Shown here one piece after another: positions 35,001-46,300 of a stretch of DNA of 64,000 nucleotides. The DNA comes from Ettlia oleoabundans (lineage: Eukaryota > Chlorophyta > Chlorophyceae > Chlamydomonadales). Position numbers and translations under genes: made by a program. Under the pieces are notes generated by a model. The model was not told the DNA's origin and searched no databases. It was given only the letters and a program-made list of their open reading frames with translations. Position 1 is the first letter of the stretch. Each line of letters begins with the position of its first letter. Location: NCBI GenBank assembly GCA_019693395.1, contig JAAMXP010000010.1, positions 1 through 64,000 of the forward strand. Reading direction: 5' to 3'.

Positions 35001-38000
35001 TGAATAATCTATGACAGAAGAGGCGGCCGAGAGGTGGTGGCATACCTGTAAGCTTGACCACCTGCGCCTGCCTCCAGTTGGTTGGTGTGAACTGCAAATG
35101 GCGGGGCTGCAGGGCGCCTCGCGAGGCATCTGCAGCAGGGTAGCATACCAGCAGCACGTGCTGCCCGTCAAGTGTAGTTCAGCAGTGCAACAATCAATGC
35201 CGGCCTGGCCTGTTCAGGTGTCACACACATGAGGCTTGATCGTCGCCAGAAGGCAGTAACCTCCTCACCGGCTGAAAACTCAAGGTCAACGGTGTTGGCA
35301 GGCTGCTGCGACAGAATGACTGTGAAGACAAAGGGGCCGGCGTTGGCGGAGTCAATGGAGAACTCGGAGGGGCTGATGCTCATTGGCGCTTGCCCATTAT
35401 TTGGTGGTGTTTGGACCAGCAAGTTGGCTGTGTTGGTCTGCATGCAGATGGAAGAGAGGGTATGATGGGTTAGCCGCTTTTGAGTCACCAGTTGGAGTAA
35501 GTGTCTGTCGCAGTAAGGGGTGCATTACTGCAGCATGAGGTTTGCAACCGGTCGCTTTGCATTCGCCTCCCAATGCCTTGCTATGAAGCCTGCTCGAGCG
35601 GGGCGACTGCGGTTGGCGGTCTCAAATCATGTGACTGCCATCCTGTCAGGAGATGCTTAGCCATTGTCGCACCTGCTCTAGAGAAGCAAACCCACTGCCA
35701 GCCACCTCCCGAAGGGCGTCCTTGGCAGCCAGGGTGATCAGCAGACGCTTCATGTCTGCAGGGCCTGTGCTGCCGGCATTCTGAAGGACCTGAGCCATGA
35801 CTCCCGCCACAAAGGGCACAGACTGGGAAGTGCCCGTGCGCAACCTGTGGAACGTGGTAATACGACACGCACAGCAGGTCGGACATACAGACCAAGCCAA
35901 GGGCTGGAGATTAGGCAGTTTGATGTTGCAGGAGCTACAGGCAGGAGCAGGACGCAGTGAAGTGCTGCTGTAACTTCTCCTGCTTGGCGGCACTCACTGC
36001 TGTGCATCGTCAGAGATGCCAGCAGCGCTCAAGATGTTGGTGCCAGGCGCAAATATGTCCACACACTCGCCGTAATTGGACCCCTTCCCTACAGAGGCGC
36101 AAAGGAACAGCAGCAGCACTGTACGATGGCCCTTTGCAGAACAACAAGGAGGCAGGGCAGCATTCAATTGGGTGTGCAACGTAATGCAACGCAACGATTC
36201 AGCTGCACAAGGGTCCAGGTAACACCAGCTGGCCCTGCCCTGGAAAGACAGCCAGCCACCATGCAGCTTGCAAAAGAAGCCCTGCAACGAACGCACCCCT
36301 GGACAGCCACAGGCGCCAATCATCCTCTGTGCTGGCCCCCACAGTCACCGCAGTTGCCTCCCGAGCTGGACTGCTGTCGCAGGCATCCGCGTCCTCGTTT
36401 CCAGCGGCCACCACCACATGGATGCCGGCCGCAGTCAATGACTGCACTGCCTCATCCAGTTGAAGCTGCACCTGGCCTGCATCAAGAGCCCAGCGGAGGA
36501 ATGCACTAGAGTGCAAGGAATCGGCTACCATATTGAATGCGCAGCACCTAAGTGGCGGCAACAGTCGGCACGGCCAGCAGTGGCGGTGCAGAGTGAAGGC
36601 TGGAAGAGAAGCAGGAGGATATTTCAGAAAGGCAGCCATTTGTACCTTTTTTTGTTAAGAAGAGGCAGCAGCACACCTCCCAGGGACATGCTAACGATGG
36701 CCGGGCGCTGGGCGTTCTGCTTCAACCAATCCAGCGCCAGCAGCACGTCGGACACTGGAGGGGCAGCAATTGTGTGCGTGGTGGTGGTGGTGGGTGGGGG
36801 AGGGGCAGGCTGGGGCGCGAATGCGTGCGCTTGCAGATAATGTGCCACATGGAAACCACCTTGCCAATGAAACCACTTTCTGCTGTGTGCTATGTTGTGT
36901 TGCAACACATGCTGCCAAGCCCTGCCATGCCAAACTCACCTGCACCATTGCCCTCGCAGTCCAAGATACGCACAGCACCCAGCATGGTGTCCTTGGCCAC
37001 TCCAAAAGTCAGCCCGCCCACCACCGCTGCCACGTGCGTGCCATGCCCTTCACAGTCTGCATGCGGGCATGCGGGGAACAAACAGCAGAGAGGCCTCTTG
37101 CGCGGTGACAACATCACTGTCACTGCCGTACACACCTCAGCAAGCCACGCTTGTTATGGGCCTGCCTTGAAAAGCTCTTCCTCGACAACAACCGCAAGCT
37201 GGCCTCCGTAGTTGGCCTGACCGGTAGCATGAACCGCCCTAAACAGCGCAGTGCACCTACCCATGTTTTTGTGTTCCGAGGGAAGGGAAGGCGATGCAAA
37301 GACCTCTATGGCACGGCTTCCTGGCCGGCCATCTAGATGCCTGAACTCTTGATGGCTGGCGCGAATGCCCTGCACAAGGGGCATTGCAACCACAATGCTT
37401 GGGTGAGTATCTTTCCTGTGTTGCTGAGCTGCACAAAGCTGCAGGCAAGTCACAGCATCAATGTGCAGGAGCAACGCAATAGTTGCCCGGGCACACCCTC
37501 AAAACTCCTGCGCTGGACCGTTGCAATGCAATCACACCATCTGCTGTGAAACAAAGCTTAGGCTTGCAACCAACAAACCAACAACCCTCTGCTGGCAACC
37601 ACAGGCCCGGAGTGGAAGTGGCCAAGAGTGATGAGCAACCATAACAGCCCCTCACCGTATCCATGACGTAGACATGCACTCCGCTGCCAGTGGCAGCGTA
37701 CTCGTAACGGCCATCCAGGGGTAGGGAGGGCTGATCCAGCCGGTCTAGCCCCCATATTCGGTGGTCAGGGGTGCTGCCCCCCACCTGTTCTGCCCCCGAG
37801 AGCCTGCGTCGCTTTTGGCCCTCGCCTGCCATTGTAGGGGCTGCCGTCAGCGCACCAAGGCGGGCCTGGCGGCCGCGCAGCGACACACGGCCGTCTACTG
37901 CCACGCTCTCCAGCTGGTCTGCATAGAGCTCCAGGAAACGTGCCAGCTGGCGACGGGAGAAGCGCGCGGCAAAGCCCTGCAGCGCCGAGTCGTAGCGGTG

Positions 38001-38612
38001 GGTGCAGCTGGCGTTGAAGCGACCAGAGTCCGGTTCTTCGGCCTCGCTGCACACTATGCTGCTGAGATCCGGGCGGTGGTGCTGCCCAGGATTCTGGCCA
38101 AGCTTCTCATGTCGCCACACCGCAATCCAGCGCTCCGCTGCAGCAGCGCCAGCGCCCTCGTCCATCGATTGAGCCTTCAGCTCTGCCATGCCTTCCTTCG
38201 GGCTGCAATAGACATATGGGCCAGCATTGAGCAATTTTTTCAAGGCTCAATGCAAAAACCAGCATGCATGCTAGCACCACCCCTAAGGCTTTGTTAGTCG
38301 ACGCCAGCAAAACGCCGCCAGGCACGCCTGCTATGCCCAAAGCAGGCACTTCAAGCTCCTGGCACACTCTCTCCCAGGGCCTTGCTGGTCGACACCTAAC
38401 CTGCAGGCTCCCAAGATTGCCACGCGCATTGCCAAGTGTTCAAGCTCCGGCAACTCGCTGCAGGGTACCGTGGCGGCACGACTGCCGCCGCCACCGCTGC
38501 CGCCGACGTCCCCCAGGTCCACAGCCGCCTGCGTACTGCCGACCAAGGCCAAAACTGCCATCAAGGCTGCCAAATAGCGTTGTCGGGCACAAGCTGCACG
38601 GATAGCAAGCAT
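32035..38612 (-). CDS. Subtilisin-like serine protease (S8A, proteinase K type) with thrombospondin repeat and C-terminal membrane anchor
   Basis: The first exon starts at 38612 with signal peptide [20 protein letters not shown], then [10 protein letters not shown]. An inhibitor-I9-like propeptide ([20 protein letters not shown]) precedes the catalytic domain: Asp in VHVYVMDT (about 37665), GIRASHQEF, His in [15 protein letters not shown] (about 37035), [29 protein letters not shown], and Ser in [16 protein letters not shown] (about 35830). Downstream come beta-rich segments resembling a pre-peptidase C-terminal domain ([17 protein letters not shown]). A thrombospondin type-1 repeat spans 33383-33437 plus 32470-33169 ([20 protein letters not shown]). 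A membrane helix follows ([20 protein letters not shown], then [10 protein letters not shown]), then a Gln/Ala-rich cytoplasmic tail ending in the exon 32035-32207. All three catalytic residues are present, so it should be active. Likely secretory pathway or cell surface. Middle exons are placed approximately. Confidence 0.8.
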
Positions 38613-39046
38613 TGTGCCGCTTCGCGCAACTGCCAATGGATCTTGTTGCGGCAGGGGCCGCGCCGCGTGTAGGCCGCAGCCAACCGTACAGACTTGCCCA
38701 ACCACTTCTAGCAGCGTTCCTTAACCGGCCATCAGGAAACGGGGCTCAGCTGTTGAGAATGGGTACCTGGGCCCGGCTGCGACAACCAACCGCTACTCTG
38801 ACGAATAATGCAGACCCGCTGCCCCGATAACCTTCACGTTAATGACTCACGGACACTGCCGAGGCAGCACATTCATGTCTGTCAGCCTGCTGCCAACTCA
38901 GCGGGTACTGCCGCGACAGGTCGCCCAGGCATACACTTATGATTCCTGCAAAGATCAAGTATGTGTTGCAGATCCGTATGGTTTATGAACCTAGCAGGTG
39001 CTCGTTAGAAACACTGCATGAAGTTCTTGGTGTGGAAAAACGTGCC
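38613..39046. other. Spacer between subtilase and MPP6
   Basis: No gene seen. Holds the subtilase promoter and the 3' UTR of MPP6. Confidence 0.4.
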
Positions 39047-39819
39047 TCAAAAGTATCGAGCAAGCTGCTTCTTTGGTTTAAAATCCCGCTCCTCTCGATC
39101 GCCGCGCCGCTGCTGCTTTCTGTTTCGTCGACTACCACCATCCCCAGTTCCCTGCCCATGCTTTCTGCCCTGTGGATCTTGGCGGGGCTGCTGTTGCTGA
39201 TGCTGGGTTGCCCCTGGGCGCCGCTGCTTGAGGCTAGCTGCCATGGCTTCATCCGACACAGACTTCCCGCCAGGGTTGGCTGCTTCCGCCGCAGCTGCTG
39301 CCACCTGTTGCTCCTCTTCCGCCGCCGCCGCCTTAAGTTGGTCTGTTTGAGCACTGAAACCGCCAAAACTCATCCGCCCCACTGCACCGCCGCCGCTGCT
39401 GCTGGGGGGTGGGTCTCCCTCGGCAATTACTACACACCGTGTGCGTGCTCCCTCCACCACCCAGTGTGCCTGCAATTTGTACAGATGTAAGAAATCAGTA
39501 GTGATAGATATGAAAGGCAAGTTTGAGCAGGGTACTTCAACATGTGGGCTATGCAAGCTCCTGACCAGCCCTTCCTCACGCAGGTGCAAAACGCATGATG
39601 GTCAACCAATTCTGACTACTAGGCGCATAGGAGCATGGAAACCAATTTTTTGACTACTAGGCGCATGGGAGCACGCAGTCATAAACTTTGATTCAACCAC
39701 ACCTCTGCATCTTCGTTTTGTACGGCCTCTTCTGCCTCCTGTTTCTCGACCTTTTGTTGGGCTCGCTGCATGAACTTGAGTCCCATTAGCCTGCTGCTGA
39801 GCTGCGGCTTTGACGTCAT
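39047..39819 (-). CDS. M-phase phosphoprotein 6 homologue (nuclear exosome cofactor MPP6)
   Basis: MPP6 binds RNA and tethers the helicase Mtr4 to the nuclear RNA exosome. Two exons (39703-39819, 39047-39469) join in phase 0 to 179 residues. The N-terminal exon reads MTSKPQLSSRLMGLKFMQRA, the family's signature (LSSRLxxxKFMQR), followed by a charged helix QQKVEKQEAEEAVQNEDAEAHW. The second exon carries GRMSFGGFSAQTDQL, the conserved RMSFGGFNPxxxxL motif that contacts the exosome. The C-terminus is basic and low in complexity (HQQQQPRQDPQGRKHGQGTG, then KPKKQLARYF), as usual for nuclear RNA-binding tails. Length is near that of animal MPP6 (160 residues). Confidence 0.88.
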
Positions 39820-40348
39820 CGTCGATAAGAAAAGTAATCCGATGGCAACTAGGCTGGGAACCCTGGCTGCAGGATGAGTGGGGCGTGAAGAGCAAGGGTG
39901 ACGGTGGGGCACCGACGGCTGGCAAGCGTGCACTGTGGGAAGGTAGCCGCAGCCTTGGGCGCCCTGACATACAATGAACGCACGAAGTTAAGGCCCCAGG
40001 CTGTTAGCTGCCCCAGCACAACGCCCGCCGTGCTTAAAGCGAGCGCTCGCCTTAGCAAGAACTCCCGCGATACTAGGTGAGAAGTAAAAGTCAGTGTGCA
40101 AGGCCTGAAGAAGGCCCCAGCATGCATGCAGTCCTTTGGACGCCATTCCAGCAAGCGTGAGCTGGCAGCCTCCGTGGCAACTAGTTGAAAGCTTTCAGCC
40201 GCTTAGTCTCCTCCCTGCTACTTGCAACTTGTCGAGCGACGGGTGGCGAAGTTGCAGAGGTGCTGGCGTGCGTGCCCTGCGCTTGCTAAACATTGTGCTG
40301 CAACCCTGCAGCGCGAGACGCATGGGGAATAGTCTCTAAGGTGGAAGT
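39820..40348. other. Divergent spacer between MPP6 and the Tudor/TFIIS/SPOC gene
   Basis: About 530 bases with promoters of two divergent genes. Open frames on both strands around 39900-40150 overlap one another and have no recognisable family; the minus frame contains a hydrophobic stretch but no splice context. Confidence 0.4.
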
Positions 40349-43300
40349 ATGGCGGAGACGCGGAGACTGACGAAGGCGGCCTCCCGTGAGGCGGGTGCGT
40401 ACTCCGCTAGCATGCTTGCGCGCTGTGCAGCGTGCATGACATCAAGCATGATCCCTGCAGGCGGATGGACGTCTTGTCAGTTGCGATCGTCACCCACATG
40501 TCCCGCCCCCTGCTAGTGCAGACGAGGCCCTTGGGGTGGGCAACAGGCGGCAGTCCAAAGTGAAGTATGTGTACCGTTTGGTGCGGACTGGGGATATTGG
40601 GGAGTCGCTGACCAGCAAGACGGTGCGTGAGGGCCGCGGCAGTGTGTCGCCACGGCGCCGCCATTCACCGCTACTGTTTGCTTCAATGTGTAACACGCAC
40701 GCGCTGCCTGCGCCACGAGCTCTTTCTGCTGACCATGGCATGGCAGTGAGAAGCCAGGGTGCCACCAAGCAGCCAAAGCGCCAGATTTTGGACCGCACTA
40801 GAAACACAGGTTGTGCTTTGGGTGGCGCCTGCAGGTGTATGTGCTGTGGCCAGATGATGGCACATGGTACAAGGGCAGGGTAACGGCTTGCGACGTTTCC
40901 CAATCGAAAGCGACGATTTACTACGACGAAACGGAGGAGACGGAGGAGTGCGACCTAAAGGAGTTGATTGCCGACGGCCAGATTGCCTTCAGTGAGCCGT
41001 CGCCCTGTCCTGCCTGCTGCTGCTGCCGTTCTCGTTGCTTTCCAGGTTTTGACAAGCGGCAGTGTGTGAAACGTCCCTTACACGCTTCCTCTATGCTATC
41101 AGCTGCTCATCACCCCGCTGGCCTGCCGAACGCACCAGCCGCACACCTCTGACTAGCCGCCTGCCGCGCGGTAACCCTCGCGCCGCACCCTGCCTGTGCA
41201 GAGGAGCCTCGCCCTGCAGGCCACAAGTGCAAGACTGGTGAGATCGGGTTGAACCAGCGCTACTTTGGGCGGCAAGCGGGTGAGGCCGAGCTTCAGGACA
41301 GCGACAGCGGCGGACAAGCTGGCAGCGGCACTGAAGACGATGTGGCTGATGCTGGCGCCTTGGAGGACGATAGCGACTCGGGTGGGGAACTGCAATACAT
41401 TACACCTGGCAAGGGCTTTTTTTAGATGAGCGGTGCTGAAGCCTTGCTTGCAACGGTGGCCGACGAGGCCTCGGCAGGAAAGCTTGCGACTCCCCCAGGC
41501 CGTACTTGCCACCCAGCACGGCCCACCCACACAGCCATACGCTAGGGTAGGGCTCACTGCAAGCGCTCACTGCCTACCTGCCTGCTCCTGCGGCGCGTGT
41601 TAATGCACGGTAATCACCACTGCTGCAGACGTGTCTTTTTCTTCTGCTGAGCTGTCGGGGCGCAAGCGCAAGCGGGGCGGCGACTCTGACCAAGAGGTTG
41701 AGCTGGAGGACTTTGAGAAAAGGGAGATCATGCGGGTGGGTGGATGGTCAACTGCATCGTCTTGGTTGTTCAGTGCCTTACCTCTGTCGCCTGTTCCATG
41801 TGTAATCCAGCCTTCCAGCTTGCAACAGCCTAGTGGGACCGGTTGCTCCCAGGGGCCTGCCAGTTGCAGAACCAACAGGGCTGACTGCTTCTGGGTTCAC
41901 CGTAGTCAAAAGTTCAGTCGATTATGTTTCCTGTACAATTTTGTGCCTAGGGGGCCTGTGGCGGCTGTGTGGCGCAGGACATGAGCGATGATGAGAAGCC
42001 GCTGGGTTTCCGGGCTGGTGAGCTGGAACGCAAGCTGAAACGGCAGCAGGCGCAGCAGAAGCGGCAGCAGCAGCCGCCCAGGGCAGCAGCCAAAGGGGCG
42101 GACCCAGCACCCGCGGCGGCCACCAAGACGGCAGCAGCTGCGGCGGGGCAGCAGGCGGCCCTGCAGCGGCGGCGGCGGGAGGCCGCTGCCGGTGTGGCGG
42201 CGGCTGTGCAGGCGGTGGCTGCTGTGCATGCAGCGGCGGCGGCAGATGGTGAGTCTGGCATTCTGCACCTGCCCTGCGCCCTCCCTCCATACCGTGCTCC
42301 CCCTTGATCCACAACTGGCTGCACACACGTTGACCCTGCAGTTACTCTTCTGGCTGCCCCCCTAACGGACAGATCCCAGTTTGCCACCCGTGGCAATCCC
42401 TGGCTGCTATTATGGTTTTGCTCTACGAAACGGCACTAGCAGTATATTGAAATATGTTTAGGTTCCCACCTGCAGCCTCCTCTGATGAAGAGCCGCCCTC
42501 GGCGCGGAAGCACCAGCAGCGGCAGGCCGCGGCAGCGCCTGCAGAGGAGGAAGACGAGGATGCAGCGGCGGAGGCGTTTGCGCGAAACCTGCTGGCACGG
42601 GTGACAGGCAAGCAGCAGCTGGCCCCGCAGAAGGAGGCAGGAGCGACGGCATTCTACGGACGGCAGGGGTCTGGGGGCCGCGATTTGGAGCGGCGGGTGT
42701 CCATGGGGCAGAGCGAGGACGAGCTTCGGCAGAAGGTGGGCAACTGGGCATGCCTTGTTTTTGGCTGGGATGGAACAGGCACGCACTGGGGAACGTGGGC
42801 ACCCAGGGCTTAGTCGGCTGGGTTTTGACAGGTGCTGCTGAACAATGCTGACCCATGCTGCCATGCCTCCCAACTTGCCGTAACAAACATCACGACACCT
42901 TATGGCCAGTGCAGCAGGCTTCCCTTCCTTTCATTCCCAGCATCAAGAACAGACAACATTTTAGACCCGGCTTGCTGATTTTGCCACTGGCTGGCCGGCG
43001 TGTCCCCGCAGGTGCGTGGCGGCATCAAGCAGGCCCTTGAACTGGTAGCCAAGGAGCCGGCAGGGCAGGCAGGGGAGCTGCCTGAGCCCGAGGTGGTGGC
43101 AGAGGCCGTGGAAGTCGCACTGTTCACACTGTACGGTGAGTTGCTGTGGTTATTGCCACACAGCTACATGGTGGGGCAATGGCTTGGAACAGACCTACAG
43201 CGGAACGGAGCATGTCACGGCATCGCACACATCCGTGATGTTGTGTGCGGCACTCCACAGCTTGGGTTGCGCAGCTGCCCTGGGCATTCAGCTTCTCTCT

Positions 43301-46300
43301 ATTTACTAGAGGGGCCTGTGCCATTTGCTGGTGGCTAACGACGACCTCTTACCTTGCCCTGCGCTGTTTATGGAATCATCCCAAGCCCAACTGCAATGAC
43401 GATTTCAATTTGACCAGCCCACCTTCCCCCCAGCCTCATCCATCCAACCCCCTCAAAATGCTGTGCAGGCGGCATCACTAAGGATTACAAGCAAAAGTTC
43501 CGCACCCTGCAATTCAACCTCAAGGTGGGCACACCGGTTCAAGGGGTTGACTGCCTTCAATTTGAATCCCAACAGCCTGCCGCAACGCCTGGCATGAAGT
43601 GTCGGCAGCCAACTTTCCTCCTTGCTTGTCAAAATTGCGCACCTTCTTACGCTGCCATATAGCCTTTGTTCTATTCCCGTTAACCTGCCCGGCTGGATGC
43701 ACGCAATAGCCTACACATATGGTTACTTGTATTCATTGTGGATTGGCTGGCTGGCTGCTGTTGCAGGATCCCCACAACCCTGACCTGCGTGCCCACGTCT
43801 TGCGTGGTGACTTCACTCCCGACGCATTTGTGCGCATGACGGCCACAGAGCTGGCCAACAAGGTGAGACCAGGACAAGCAGGTCAAGTGCGGCACCCGCC
43901 ACCTGCATTCAGCTTCTGCCGTCATGCCACAGGCTGTCCCGACTCATGCCGCCACCTGCCACACCCTGTGTACTGCCATCTGTACCATAGGAGCTGGCTG
44001 CGTACCGCAAGGCCAAGGAGGAAGAGGCGCTGAAGATGTCTGTGCTTGATGCCGAAGCAGCAGCCAAGTTTTCGACGGCAGCCGCGCTGGATGCGCGCGA
44101 CAAACTGGCCATCCCTGCTTCAAGTGAGTGGCTGGGAGGCAGTGACTATAAGGTTGTTGTGCTCGCTGGCATGACCTGGTGGGCAGATAGGGTGAGGGTG
44201 AGCGGCATGTTCATGTAGGCATGTCCAATGTTTGTTCTTTGCTTGCCGGCCCGCCTTTCTGCCTGCCTGCTGGCTGGCCTGATCACTTGCTTTCCTGGCT
44301 TGGCCGCCGCTTTATCCGCCCTTCCTTGCCGCAGTGGTTTCCAACAAGATGCTGTCTGCACGAGAAACCACGCCAGAACCCCCAGCCCGCAGCGGTCACG
44401 GCAAGCGCAGCCCCTCCCCAGCGCCCACCGGGGCCGCAGCCGCCGCCGCAGCTGCGCCAGCAGAAGGCGCGGCTGGGGGCACGGAGGTTGCAAGGCACGG
44501 GGTGCAGCAGTCGACTCTGCTTGGTTCAGCTGTGTCTGCGCCGCTTGAGAAGGTGGGGGCGGGCGTCGGTGGTGGCGGGGAGTACCGCGTGTCGGATACA
44601 ATGGAGGCTGACCTTCCTCCAGCTGGCGCTGCCGATGATGAATACGACCCGGAAACCGCTTATGCCGATGATGTCAACGCCGGTGCCAGCACTGTGCCAG
44701 CGGCTTCCAGGGCCCCTGCCGCTGCTGGCCCCGCTGGGGGAGCGGCACCTGCAGCTGCGGGCCTGGACTGGGCAGCCATCAAGAAAGCGGCGGCGGTTGC
44801 AGCGGCAGAGGAGGAGCGGCAGGGCAGCCTGCAGCCGCCGAATCTCTCGCCGATGGACTCTTTCCACACTGCCACTCAGAAGCAGCCTGAAGGGGGGAAC
44901 AGTAAGCGTCAGAAGCACCACCCTCACCACAACAAGCGCGAGCATGCCTCGCCCCTGGAGCTGCCCTCACCACACGAGGCAAGTGGCCGGGCAGTCAGCT
45001 GTGCAGCCTGCTGGTCTCGCCCATCTAGGTGCTCATGCATTGCTGTTCTACCTTCTGGGATATGTTGTGGTCAATGTCGGTGCCGCTGAGCCCAGGTAAC
45101 TAGAGCGCTGCCCAAGATTTGCTGCTGTTTTGAGCTCCACAATATGCCTGCCCTGTTTCGGTGCCTTGGTGCCTGCTGTCTGTCCCTGCAGGTGAACGAC
45201 CACGTGATGTCCAGCCCAGCTGAGCCCGGGTCCCCCCACTCTCTGCGCCACCTGGTGCTGCCCCCTGCGGACCCCGCTTGCCTGTTTGGCAAGGGTGAGC
45301 GGCACATGGCTGCCAGGATGCGAGCAGCTTCGCGTGGGCGCAGAGCGTGCTTGGCATTGCATACAGTTACACGTTGTGGGACTTTTGCAACCGGTTGTAA
45401 ATTGCTCATGTGGACGCCGTGGACGGCTCGGTTTATGTTGCTGGCTGGCTGGCTGGCTGGATTGCTTGCTTGGGCTGAGTCGCAAGCTAAGCGGGCTGGC
45501 CTTATGCTGAAATTGCAGGGGTGTGGGAGGGGCAGTTCGTGGTGCCTGGTGCTGGCGCCTTCCAGCTGACCGCTGACGCACTGGCAGGCTCGGGTGACGT
45601 GGCGGCTTTGCTGGGCAATCAGGAGGTGGGCTAACCATGTAGTGGGCTTGTTGACATTGGGGACTTGTGTGGCAGAGTTTTGATGTGCGGAAGGCATGCC
45701 GGGCCGTCTGTTGACCTGTCCTCACTTCCGACAGTTCGCTTGACTAATAGCTGGCTGCCTTCCGGTGCATGTTATGCCCGCCTTATCACCGCTGTCAGAC
45801 TGTCGCCGCTTGGTGTTGCTGGCTTCCTGTTGTGTGTGGCGCAGATTGAGGTAAAGGGGCGTCTCGCACTGGAGAAACTGGATCACTTTTTGCTGGAGCT
45901 GCGACACTCACGCAGCAGGACGGGTGAGCAAAGCGCGCACAGCATTATGCCAACTGGTTGCCCGCCGAAAGCTGGCAATGAGTCAAACTGACTGCACTGT
46001 GGCCGCAGCAGAGCATGGCGCGGTTGTGCTAGCAGACCATGCACATCATGCTGGCAGACGTTGCCCAGTGCCAAGCGTGCCCTTTTGTCGTTGAGGACTG
46101 CCTGTGCTGCGCTCACTAAATTTGGCAGCAAGCAGTGCATTCCGCATGCCGCAGCAAGCCGACGGTTGCTCCTTCGTTTGAAGTGGCTCTCCTTGCCTGC
46201 TCCGAATGGCTGCAGTTACTTTGGGCCTACTGTCTCTCGCCGATGACTGTCAGCCTCAGGAGCGAGCGGCCCTGCAAGAGGTTTGTGCCGCTGTGCTTGT

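Noticed and set aside
39849..40154. Minus-strand frame with a hydrophobic segment upstream of MPP6
   Set aside because: No start context or splice partner, and the opposite strand is equally open; MPP6 is complete without it.
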